5,723 bases of DNA from JAJPKE01 sp052143275 (GCA_052143275.1 JBKQTH010000398.1:1-5723), one strand, 5' to 3'; positions 1-5,334 are shown, counted from the first letter of the stretch. Notes: generated from the letters alone by a model not told the origin. Numbers and translations are program-made.

Positions 1-15
1 GCGGCGGGCTTTTTA
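1..15 (+). terminator. Possible 3' half of an intrinsic terminator cut by the window edge
   Basis: The window opens with GCGGCGGGC followed by TTTTT. This is the look of the descending arm and T-tract of a rho-independent terminator for a plus-strand gene lying to the left. The matching GCCCGCCGC arm would be outside the window, so the call is an inference. The next bases (16-27) are very AT-rich, but no convincing pair of -35 and -10 boxes for the downstream gene can be seen. Confidence 0.35.
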
Positions 16-84
16 TATTTTTTATATCTCCTCCGCGAGAGTGGCTATGCTCCCATCTGGACGACGGAGCAGACTGAATCCAAG

Positions 85-90
85 AGGAGG
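85..90 (+). promoter_or_regulatory. Shine-Dalgarno site that fixes the start of the AlaRS-like gene
   Basis: AGGAGG ends seven bases before the ATG at 98. The open frame extends upstream to another ATG at 41, but that codon lacks a comparable SD and would add 19 residues without resemblance to the AlaRS family. The ATG at 98 is therefore preferred. Confidence 0.85.
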
Positions 91-97
91 TTTGACA

Positions 98-1459
98 ATG
101 CCCCAGGTAATGTCGCCCTGGCCGTATCCCTACTCATCCGAGCAGATTGCCGAAACTTTTCTGTCTTTCTATGCCCAGCATGGCCATCTGCGGATCCCGG
201 GTGCGCCGCTGGCTATGCCAGGAACCACCACATCTTTTGTCGTCGCCGGCATGCAGCCGCTGGTGCCCTATTTCACCGGCAGAGAGTCACCGCCGGCACC
301 GCGTTTGACCGATGTGCAGCGCTGCCTGCGCACTGATGACGTAGAGCTGGTAGGCAGTAATAGTCGCAAGATATCGACATTCCAGATGCTGGGTAACTGG
401 TCCATAGGAGACTACGGCCGACGCGAAGCGATTGAAATGTCGGTAGAATTACTTGGCCGTCTAGGCATCGACTGGAAGAGCCTCTGGGTAACGACCTTCG
501 GAGGCGATGACGCGCTGAATCTTCCGCCTGACGAAGAGACGGCCCGCGAGTGGCGGCGAATCGGCATACCTGAGACTCGCCTGATAGCTCTGGGTGCGGA
601 GGATAACTTTTGGAGCACCGGTGGTCCGGGACCATGCGGCCGTGACTCTGAGTTGTTTGTTGATCGCGGGCCGGCGGCGGGCTGCGGCAAACCTACCTGC
701 CGGCCTGGCTGCGAATGCGATCGGTTCCTGGAGATCTGGAATCTGGTCTTTATAGAATTCGAGCAGCATCAAGATGGCAGTATTTCCGGGCTTCCGTTCT
801 CCAGTGTTGATACCGGCATGGGACTTGAGCGGGTCGCCATGGTTTTGCAGCATGCGCCTTCAGTCTTTGAGGTGGACATTCTGGCTCCGGCGTTGGACCA
901 GCTGGACCAGCTCATACCGGAGCCGGCTCCGACCAGCGGCCGGGCGGTGGAGCTTTCAAGGCAGCAGTCTAGGCGCATGATCGTGGATCACATGCGGTCA
1001 ACGCTCTTCCTGGGTGTCGAGGGTATCGTGCCCGAGCGCGACGGGCGCGGCTCAGTTCTTCGCCGCTTGATCCGGCGTGCGGCGACTCGAGGACAGCTGC
1101 TGGGCATCTCACAACCATTTCTCAGCCGGTTGTTGGCGCCGCTGGCTAAAGCCCATGGCGGGCTGCTGACCGGTGCCGAGCACGAGCTCACAGCGGACAT
1201 AGCGGAGATGGTAAACCTGGAAGAGCGGCGTTTTGCCCAGATTCTTCGAACTGGGTTACGGCTCTTAGACCGCGCTGTCCTGGATGAGTTGGGAAGGGCA
1301 TCTGGAGAATGGCTCTTTCGGCTGCAAGCCGAGCAGGGCTTTCCGGCCGATCTCGCTGCGGAGGTACTGGCCCAGCGAGGGATTCTGGTCGAGTGGCCGA
1401 GTTTTTACGCAGCCGATCTTCGGCATCGTGAAGTGAGCCGGGTAAAGAGGGGAAAGTAA
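98..1459 (+). CDS. Short alanyl-tRNA-synthetase-like protein (catalytic and tRNA-recognition modules only)
   Basis: The 453-residue product resembles the N-terminal half of AlaRS, a class II enzyme that activates alanine with ATP and charges tRNA-Ala. Visible signatures are a motif 2 region at residues 90-106 (R90, then TFQMLGNWSIGDY), FWSTGGPGPCG at 171-181, LEIWNLVF at 211-218, and motif 3 VDTGMGLER at 237-245, whose D238 matches the aspartate that holds the alanine amino group. Residues about 290-440 match the tRNA-recognition domain (IVDHMRSTLFLG, GRGSVLRRLIRRA, then GFPADL near 414-419). Typical bacterial AlaRS has about 870 residues; the editing and C-Ala domains are absent here. The gene ends cleanly before a convergent rplL, so this is not a window-edge truncation. 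The usual RHHTFFEM is RKISTFQM, which suggests a diverged paralogue. A four-Cys cluster (C196, C201, C205, C207) may bind metal. Whether it charges tRNA-Ala is unknown, so no gene symbol is given. Confidence 0.85.
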   Translation: MPQVMSPWPYPYSSEQIAETFLSFYAQHGHLRIPGAPLAMPGTTTSFVVAGMQPLVPYFTGRESPPAPRLTDVQRCLRTDDVELVGSNSRKISTFQMLGNWSIGDYGRREAIEMSVELLGRLGIDWKSLWVTTFGGDDALNLPPDEETAREWRRIGIPETRLIALGAEDNFWSTGGPGPCGRDSELFVDRGPAAGCGKPTCRPGCECDRFLEIWNLVFIEFEQHQDGSISGLPFSSVDTGMGLERVAMVLQHAPSVFEVDILAPALDQLDQLIPEPAPTSGRAVELSRQQSRRMIVDHMRSTLFLGVEGIVPERDGRGSVLRRLIRRAATRGQLLGISQPFLSRLLAPLAKAHGGLLTGAEHELTADIAEMVNLEERRFAQILRTGLRLLDRAVLDELGRASGEWLFRLQAEQGFPADLAAEVLAQRGILVEWPSFYAADLRHREVSRVKRGK

Positions 1460-1467
1460 GAGGTTCT

Positions 1468-1500
1468 CCGGCGTTTCAGCCAACATTGCTGAAACGCCGG
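1468..1500. terminator. Perfect 13-bp hairpin between convergent genes, putative bidirectional terminator
   Basis: Arms at 1468-1480 and 1488-1500 are exact reverse complements (CCGGCGTTTCAGC and its partner) around a 7-base loop. The hairpin sits 8 bases after the AlaRS-like stop and 56 bases after the rplL stop, the expected place for a shared terminator. Neither strand has a T-tract after the stem, so it is not a classical intrinsic terminator. A second stem, CGCCGG (1495-1500) with CCGGCG (1505-1510) around TGAA, shares bases with the first and is exclusive of it. On the minus strand this second stem is followed by only a short TTT. Confidence 0.5.
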
Positions 1501-1556
1501 TGAACCGGCGACTACGCTTTCTAGTTCGGCAAATCTTGAGCAAGGCTGGGACTGCG

Positions 1557-1946
1557 CTACTGGATCTCCGCCTTGGCGCCGGCCTCCTCAAGCTTGGTTT
1601 TGGCAGCGTTGGCCTCGTCCTTGGTGACATTTTCTTTCACGTTGGTTGGAGAGCTGTCCACCAGATCCTTGGCCTCCTTGAGACCAAGTCCGGTCAGCTC
1701 GCGTACTGCCTTGATGACATTGATTTTGTTGGCGCCGATTTCTTTAAGAACGACGGTAAATTCAGTCTGTTCCTCGACTGGTGCAGCAGCCTCGGCCGCA
1801 CCCGCGCCGGCTACGGGAACGGCCATGGCCATGGCCGGCGCAGCGCTGACTCCCCACTGCTCTTGCAGGGCTTTGCTTAACTTCACGAGATCCAGCACAC
1901 TCATGTTGCTGAGTTGGTCGATGATGGAATCGACAACATCTGCCAT
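1557..1946 (-). CDS. rplL: 50S ribosomal protein L7/L12
   Basis: This 129-residue protein is the multicopy stalk protein that recruits and stimulates GTPase factors such as EF-G and EF-Tu on the ribosome. The N-terminal dimerisation and L10-binding segment is at about residues 1-32 (SVLDLVKLSKALQEQWGV). A flexible Ala/Pro-rich hinge follows at about 33-58. The C-terminal factor-binding domain contains the hallmark KINVIKAVRELTGLGLKEAK at 74-93. Length is normal for the family. The ATG is preceded by GGAGG at 9 bases spacing. The gene lies 81 bp after rplJ and is the last of its cluster: the next gene on this side is convergent, so the rpoB that follows rplL in many bacteria is absent. Expression is probably governed with rplJ by the leader upstream of rplJ. 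Confidence 0.98.
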   Translation of the reverse strand: MADVVDSIIDQLSNMSVLDLVKLSKALQEQWGVSAAPAMAMAVPVAGAGAAEAAAPVEEQTEFTVVLKEIGANKINVIKAVRELTGLGLKEAKDLVDSSPTNVKENVTKDEANAAKTKLEEAGAKAEIQ

Positions 1947-2027
1947 AGCGCTATTCCTCCAATTTCCCGAACGAACGTCGGTGATAACGGCTAAACTACA
2001 GGTAAACTAGGTAAAATGCACGCAAGC

Positions 2028-2564
2028 TCAGGCAGCTTCGCCCCCGAGATCGCGAATACGGGCCTCGAGCACGTTGATCAGGTCTCGCAGCGGAGCGGTC
2101 AGGACGCCATAGGTCTGGCTGAGTGGACCCTGAATTGCCCCGACTACCTCGGAATGAACCTGATCGCGCGGCGGCACCTTGGCAAGCACCTCCACCTGTG
2201 CGGCGGAGATAGGGCCGTTCTCCAGGATACCTGCCTTGATGATCACAGGCTTTGAGGTCTTCACCTGGCGCAGATAGTCCGAGACCGTCTTGGCCGGCGC
2301 TAACTCATCCTCAGTGCTGAACGCAATGGACGTTGGGCCATTCAAGACGCTGGAGAGATCCTGGTAGGCTGCGCGCTCGGACGCGATTCGCAGCAGCGTG
2401 TTCTTCACGACGTACAATTCGACCTTGGCAGCGCGTAAGCGCTGACGTAATTCCTGCATCTCAGCCACGGTCAAACCTTCAGTTTGGAGTAAAACCGCCG
2501 CCCGTGATGCTTTCAGCTTCTCGGTCATTTCGTCGATCATGGCGGCTTTGGCCGGTGTTGGCAT
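2028..2564 (-). CDS. rplJ: 50S ribosomal protein L10
   Basis: The 178-residue L10 anchors L7/L12 dimers to the 23S rRNA at the base of the factor-binding stalk. The family pattern is visible: an N-terminal globular rRNA-binding domain with VVKNTLLRIA at 52-61 and GPTSIAF at 77-83, a central region containing KPVIIKAGILENG at 105-117, and a C-terminal helix (about 150-173) that carries L7/L12. The chosen ATG has AAGGGAG 10 bases upstream. It gives a slightly long N-terminus (MPTPAKAA) before an internal Met at residue 9 where many relatives would begin aligning. L10 in complex with L12 is known to repress its own operon through the leader RNA, and such a leader is visible immediately upstream. 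Downstream is rplL after 81 bp, with no terminator seen between them. Confidence 0.97.
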   Translation of the reverse strand: MPTPAKAAMIDEMTEKLKASRAAVLLQTEGLTVAEMQELRQRLRAAKVELYVVKNTLLRIASERAAYQDLSSVLNGPTSIAFSTEDELAPAKTVSDYLRQVKTSKPVIIKAGILENGPISAAQVEVLAKVPPRDQVHSEVVGAIQGPLSQTYGVLTAPLRDLINVLEARIRDLGGEAA

Positions 2565-2605
2565 GAGTATGTCTCTCCCTTCTAGAGCGAAAGTGGAGTA
2601 GCTTT

Positions 2606-2628
2606 ACCGGATACGCTCGTCTTCCGGT
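2606..2628 (-). other. Small hairpin upstream of the rplJ ribosome-binding site
   Basis: ACCGGA (2606-2611) and TCCGGT (2623-2628) form a 6-bp stem around an 11-base loop, about 25 bases upstream of the rplJ SD in the transcript. There is no T-tract. It could be a translational element or chance; the sequence alone does not decide. Confidence 0.35.
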
Positions 2629-2640
2629 TCCATCGCCGCG

Positions 2641-2700
2641 CCGAGGCAAAGCTTGCCGAGGCAAAGCTTTCCGAGGCAAAGCTTACCGAGGCAAAAGAAA
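2641..2700 (-). repeat. 15-bp tandem repeat in the rplJ leader, three full units and one partial
   Basis: Read on the plus strand, the unit is CCGAGGCAAAGCTTN with period 15: 2641-2655, 2656-2670 and 2671-2685 differ only in the last base (g, t, a). A fourth copy at 2686-2700 keeps the first 10 bases and then runs into the A-rich complement of the attenuator U-tract. On the transcribed minus strand each copy reads TTTGCCTCGG. In RNA the copies are complementary to the leader core GCCGAGGCGAAGC encoded at 2781-2793. Short frames run through the array on both strands as pentapeptide repeats, but the period is a multiple of three by coincidence and nothing supports coding. Confidence 0.95.
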
Positions 2701-2731
2701 TGGGCCTTCAGGTCGCCGACCCGAAGGCCCA
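2693..2731 (-). terminator. Attenuator (intrinsic terminator) in the rplJL leader
   Basis: On the minus strand the sequence at 2731-2701 folds into a 14-bp stem with one G-U pair and a GGC loop: TGGGCCTTC pairs with GAAGGCCCA and GGGTC with GACCT. It is followed directly by TTTCTTTT (2700-2693). This is a textbook intrinsic terminator, placed about 130 bases before the rplJ start codon and so inside its leader. Transcription of rplJL must read through it, which implies regulated attenuation. Confidence 0.88.
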
Positions 2732-2848
2732 CACCAGCACTGCAGCGGACGGAGGCAGTGGTCTGTATAGATGTGTGGTTGCTTCGCCTCGGCAGGCCTT
2801 CTGGCTTAGACGCTTGCCCCACTATGGAGAAGCGCACCTGCTGTCTCT
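2701..2848 (-). promoter_or_regulatory. L10-leader-like autoregulatory RNA of rplJL
   Basis: Position, content and outcome fit the ribosomal protein L10 leader class. On the minus strand, AGAGACAGCAGGTG (2848-2835) is followed by a hairpin (GCGCTTCTCC at 2835-2826 with GGGGCAAGCGT at 2820-2810, one bulge). Then come CCAGAAGGCC (2804-2795) and CCTGCCGAGG (2796-2787). GCAGG (2841-2837) can pair with CCTGC (2796-2792) to close the domain. GAAGGCC (2801-2795) is also complementary to GGCCTTC (2729-2723), the ascending arm of the attenuator, giving an antiterminator. A further stem CACTGC/GCAGTG (2760-2755 with 2743-2738) lies between. Known biology of the class: L10 with L12 binds the closed leader and favours termination. 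The match to the class consensus is from memory. Confidence 0.75.
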
Positions 2849-2849
2849 G

Positions 2850-2867
2850 GCATAATTGGAATTGTGC
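2850..2867. repeat. 18-bp near-palindrome at the predicted rplJL transcription start
   Basis: GCATAATTGGAATTGTGC is an inverted repeat with half-sites GCATAATT and GCACAATT (7 of 8 positions symmetrical) around a central GG. It lies about 9 bases downstream of the predicted -10 box, so it covers roughly the first 20 transcribed bases. It could be an operator, part of the RNA fold, or chance. Confidence 0.45.
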
Positions 2868-2875
2868 TTCAAGCT

Positions 2876-2905
2876 AGTTTAGCAGCTGGAGCCGGCAACT
2901 GTCAA
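2876..2905 (-). promoter_or_regulatory. Sigma-70-type promoter for rplJL
   Basis: A perfect TTGACA (2905-2900) lies two bases after the rplA stop codon. It is followed after 18 bases by TAAACT (2881-2876), a 4 of 6 match to TATAAT. The predicted start is near 2869, which places the whole L10-leader-like RNA in the 5' untranslated region. This would let rplJL be transcribed independently of rplKA; transcripts arriving from rplA would still pass through the attenuator. Confidence 0.65.
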
Positions 2906-2907
2906 GG

Positions 2908-3615
2908 TTAGCTGACTTTTAGCGCCAGCGCATTGGGAACATCCAGGCGCACGCTTGGGGACATAGTCAAGCAGATTACCACGCTCTTGACATACTGTCC
3001 CTTTGCACCGGAGGGCCTGGCGCGCACAATGGCGTCGATGGAGGCGGCCAGGTTCTGCATGAGCTGGTCGTCGCTGAACGATATCTTGCCGATGGGCATA
3101 TGGATCAAGCTAGTCTTGTCCACGCGGAACTCGACGCGACCGCCCTTCACCTCATTTACCGCGCGCGCGATATCGAAGGTAACGGTGCCGGTCTTTGGGT
3201 TCGGCATCAGACCACGGGGGCCAAGGCGGCGGCCCAGACTCGCGACCTTGCTCATTACATCAGGGGTGGCGATGGCTACATCAAATCCCAGCCAGCCGTC
3301 GTTGACCTGCTTGATCATGTCGTCTAAACCGACGAAGTCGGCGCCGGCGGACTCGGCCTCTTTAGCTTTGTCGCCCTGGGCGAAGACCAGCACCTTTGCC
3401 GTCTTACCGGTGCCGGCGGGAAGGGTGGCGGTACCACGTACCATCTGGTCAGCGTGCCGAGGATCGACCCCTAGCTGCATGTGCAACTCGACCGTGGGGT
3501 CGAACTTAACATAGTTCATTTTCTTGAGCAGGTCGATGGCGTCACCCGGCTCGTATAGCTTATCTTCTTCGATCAGCTTGGTGGCCTCGATATATTTTTT
3601 CCCGTGATGCGGCAT
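2908..3615 (-). CDS. rplA: 50S ribosomal protein L1
   Basis: L1 binds 23S rRNA at the E-site stalk and helps release deacylated tRNA. It is also a translational repressor of the L11-L1 messages in several bacteria. The chosen start gives 235 residues, normal for the family. The signature GRRLGPRGLMPNPK is at 128-141. The two-domain layout is clear: domain I from about 1-67 and 160-235, and domain II from about 68-159. KGGRVEFRVDKTSLIH (158-172) and AKGQYVKSV (204-212) are typical. An upstream in-frame ATG at 3669 is rejected because AAGGAGGG stands 10 bases before the ATG at 3615, and the added residues do not resemble L1. The C-terminal tail (VPNALALKVS) runs past the usual TMGP-type ending, here TMSP. 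rplK is 72 bp upstream. Confidence 0.97.
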   Translation of the reverse strand: MPHHGKKYIEATKLIEEDKLYEPGDAIDLLKKMNYVKFDPTVELHMQLGVDPRHADQMVRGTATLPAGTGKTAKVLVFAQGDKAKEAESAGADFVGLDDMIKQVNDGWLGFDVAIATPDVMSKVASLGRRLGPRGLMPNPKTGTVTFDIARAVNEVKGGRVEFRVDKTSLIHMPIGKISFSDDQLMQNLAASIDAIVRARPSGAKGQYVKSVVICLTMSPSVRLDVPNALALKVS

Positions 3616-3625
3616 GGTGAGTATG

Positions 3626-3633
3626 CCCTCCTT
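3626..3633 (-). promoter_or_regulatory. Shine-Dalgarno site that fixes the rplA start
   Basis: AAGGAGGG on the minus strand lies 10 bases before the ATG at 3615 and inside the longer upstream frame. It argues for the shorter L1 beginning MPHHGKKYIEA. Confidence 0.85.
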
Positions 3634-3642
3634 GTGGCAGAC

Positions 3643-3675
3643 GCCCAAGTGACTAATGGGCTCTATCAACGATAG
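3643..3675 (-). other. Two small hairpins in the rplK-rplA spacer
   Basis: On the minus strand CTATC-GTT-GATAG (3675-3663) is followed at once by GCCCA and TGGGC (3661-3657 with 3647-3643) around a 9-base loop. They occupy most of the 72-bp spacer just before the rplA SD. There is no T-tract, so a terminator is unlikely. A binding site for L1 is conceivable, but I cannot match a known L1-site consensus. Confidence 0.3.
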
Positions 3676-3687
3676 CTAATTCTTCAT

Positions 3688-4110
3688 CTATTGTACCGCG
3701 ATACCCATCGAGCGCGCGGTGCCCGCCACGATCTTCTCGGCGCCCTCAACGGAGGTGGCGTTGAGGTCTTTCATTTTCAGCTCAGCGATCTCGCGAAGCT
3801 GCTGCTCTGTGATCGTACCCACCTTGCTCTTACTGGGAGTGCCCGAGCCCTTGTCAACTCCCGCGGCCTTCTTCAAAAGATCGGCTGCCGGGGGAGTCTT
3901 GGTGACAAAGGTGAACGAGCGATCTTCGTAGATGGTGATGACGGCAGGAATAATGCTGCCCGCCTGGCTCGCAGTTCTTTCGTTATATTCCTTGCAGAAT
4001 CCCATGATGTTGATGCCGTGCTGGCCCAGTGCCGGACCAATGGGCTGTGCCGGAGTCGCCTTACCGGCAGGGATCTGAAGTTTGACTATCGCCTTGACGC
4101 GTTTGGCCAT
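3688..4110 (-). CDS. rplK: 50S ribosomal protein L11
   Basis: L11 binds the GTPase-associated region of 23S rRNA at the base of the L7/L12 stalk and is required for stringent-response sensing by RelA-type enzymes. It has 140 residues, the standard length. The N-terminal domain (about 1-70) carries QIPAGKATPAQPIGPALGQHG (12-32), the region where mutations give thiostrepton resistance in other bacteria. The linker holds the double proline at 73-74. The C-terminal rRNA-binding domain (about 75-140) ends with the conserved GTARSMGI (130-137). The ATG has AAGGAG about 8 bases upstream and follows the nusG stop by only 23 bp, so the two genes are almost certainly co-transcribed. Confidence 0.98.
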   Translation of the reverse strand: MAKRVKAIVKLQIPAGKATPAQPIGPALGQHGINIMGFCKEYNERTASQAGSIIPAVITIYEDRSFTFVTKTPPAADLLKKAAGVDKGSGTPSKSKVGTITEQQLREIAELKMKDLNATSVEGAEKIVAGTARSMGIAVQ

Positions 4111-4133
4111 GTGTTCTCCTTATAGCGCACATT

Positions 4134-4736
4134 TCAAGCTTTCTCTACCTGGAGGAAGTCGAGTTGAACCGGAGTTTCACGTCCGAAGAATGAGACCAGC
4201 ACGGTAACTTTGTTCCGATTGGGATCGATCTCGCTCACCGTTCCCAGGAACTCGGCAAATGGACCGCTGGTGACCTTGACGTTCTGCCCGACCGTATAGT
4301 TGACTTTAGGTTTGGGCTTGGCCTGCTCGCCATCAACCGCCGAGGATTTGAGGATATAACGTAGCTCGCTCTCCTGGAGTGGTACCGGCTCAGTGCTGGA
4401 TCCGCCTACGAATCCGGTAACATTGGGAGTATTGCGAACCACGTGCCAAGTATTCTCGTCCAGCACCATATCTACCAGGACGTAGCCGGGATAGACCTTG
4501 CGAGTAACCGTCCGGCGTTGGCCTCCCTTGATCGCGATCTCATCTTCGGTTGGCACAACCACATGAAAGATCTTATCCTTCACGCCCATCGCCACGATAC
4601 GAGCTTCCAGGTGGATCTTAACCTTGTTTTCGTAGCCTGAGTACGTATGGATGGCATACCAGTGGCGCCCGGGGATCTTTGCGTCCGGTGAGACTGAATC
4701 ACTTTCAGGCGGTGTTACATCCTCTGACGGTTCCAT
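4134..4736 (-). CDS. nusG: Transcription elongation and termination factor NusG
   Basis: The 200-residue NusG binds RNA polymerase through its N-terminal NGN domain and contacts Rho or ribosomal protein S10 through its C-terminal KOW domain. A poorly conserved acidic N-tail (1-23) precedes the NGN domain, which starts at RHWYAIHTYSGYE (24-36) and includes VYPGYVLVDM (81-90) and TGFVGG (107-112). The linker is Lys/Pro-rich (140-144). The KOW domain runs from about 147 to the end, with VKVTSGPFAEFLGTVSEID at 153-171. The ATG has GGAGG 8 bases upstream, and no other start lies between it and an in-frame stop further up. The gene is 93 bp after secE and 23 bp before rplK. Confidence 0.98.
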   Translation of the reverse strand: MEPSEDVTPPESDSVSPDAKIPGRHWYAIHTYSGYENKVKIHLEARIVAMGVKDKIFHVVVPTEDEIAIKGGQRRTVTRKVYPGYVLVDMVLDENTWHVVRNTPNVTGFVGGSSTEPVPLQESELRYILKSSAVDGEQAKPKPKVNYTVGQNVKVTSGPFAEFLGTVSEIDPNRNKVTVLVSFFGRETPVQLDFLQVEKA

Positions 4737-4829
4737 AGCTTCATCCTCCGCGAGGCTGTCTCGTTTGGTGTGTTCTTTACTGGCTTTAACAGTCTTGATG
4801 ATCTTACCGACCTTAATTCACTTTATTGG

Positions 4830-5303
4830 CTATTTACCGAGACCCACAAACCAGGTAAGCACGTGAGCCAGGCCGAGGTCGGCTACACCAAGGATAATGG
4901 CGATGACGGTTGACATGGCAATGACGATAAGAGTAAAATTCCAGGCTTCGCGCCACGTCGGCCAAGTAGTGTTCGAATACAGTTCGACGAATGATTCCGC
5001 CGCGTAGCGAGTGACGATGTTACCCATCATCCACTCGGGAATATGGACCGTGCGAGGCCGTCCTTCGACGTGGCGGATCTCCGCAGGAATATCGGAGGGC
5101 ACGAGAGCGGAGTTGCCCGAGCCTATCTCATCAGCGGTATCCTCCGGCGGCTCATCTTCTTCGGGGGCCATGAACTCCTCATCTCCAACAAGTTCCTCGT
5201 CTCGAGGCTCGTCGCTGGACGAATCAACGAGCTCAGTTTCCGGCTCCGCCGAGACACGCCCGCGGAGGGTGGAACCCTTGCCCTTACCGACCGTCTTTGC
5301 CAC
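4830..5303 (-). CDS. secE: Preprotein translocase subunit SecE with a long acidic N-terminal extension
   Basis: SecE clamps SecY in the SecYEG translocon of the cytoplasmic membrane. The SecE core is at the C-terminus: the amphipathic helix ESFVELYSNTTWPTWREAW (103-121) with the conserved TWP motif at 113-115, then one transmembrane segment at about 122-143 (FTLIVIAMSTVIAIILGVA) and a short tail. The protein has 157 residues, while single-span SecE proteins usually have about 60-80. The extra 90 or so residues are rich in Glu, Asp, Ser and Pro, look disordered, and begin with a basic segment (MAKTVGKGKG). The start codon is GTG, with AGGAG 7 bases upstream. Neighbours (rpmG before, nusG after) are the standard secE context. 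The identification rests on the C-terminal third and on synteny. Confidence 0.93.
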   Translation of the reverse strand: MAKTVGKGKGSTLRGRVSAEPETELVDSSSDEPRDEELVGDEEFMAPEEDEPPEDTADEIGSGNSALVPSDIPAEIRHVEGRPRTVHIPEWMMGNIVTRYAAESFVELYSNTTWPTWREAWNFTLIVIAMSTVIAIILGVADLGLAHVLTWFVGLGK

Positions 5304-5314
5304 AGAGTTTCTCC

Positions 5315-5334
5315 TCTAGTGCAGGGACACTAGA
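5315..5334 (-). other. Hairpin abutting the secE Shine-Dalgarno
   Basis: TCTAGTG (5315-5321) and CACTAGA (5328-5334) form a 7-bp stem with a 6-base loop, lying in the 95-bp rpmG-secE spacer. In the transcript the 3' arm runs directly into the SD (5315-5311), so the first SD base is inside the stem. It lacks a U-tract. It could modulate secE translation or mark an RNA processing site. The rest of the spacer shows no gene or tRNA. Confidence 0.4.

Noticed and set aside
1..97. T-box or other tRNA-sensing leader before the AlaRS-like gene
   Set aside because: Only 97 bases are visible, and no T-box core sequence or terminator/antiterminator pair is present within them.
1500..1880. Long plus-strand frames opposite rplL (also 1573-2010)
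   Set aside because: They are shadows of the biased codon use of rplL on the other strand and have no SD or recognisable domain.
2641..2700. CRISPR array
   Set aside because: The repeat is contiguous with a 15-bp period and no unique spacers, so it is a simple tandem repeat.
2604..2837. Minus-strand frame with a repeated CLGKL pentapeptide, and a plus-strand frame (2653-2877) with a repeated PRQSL-type pentapeptide
   Set aside because: Both are translations of the 15-bp noncoding repeat plus leader RNA. They lack an SD and family resemblance, and they cover the terminator and the L10 leader.
4737..4829. Promoter or extra gene between secE and nusG
   Set aside because: No box pair near consensus and no start codon with an SD were seen. 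The frame upstream of the nusG ATG has no usable start before its stop.
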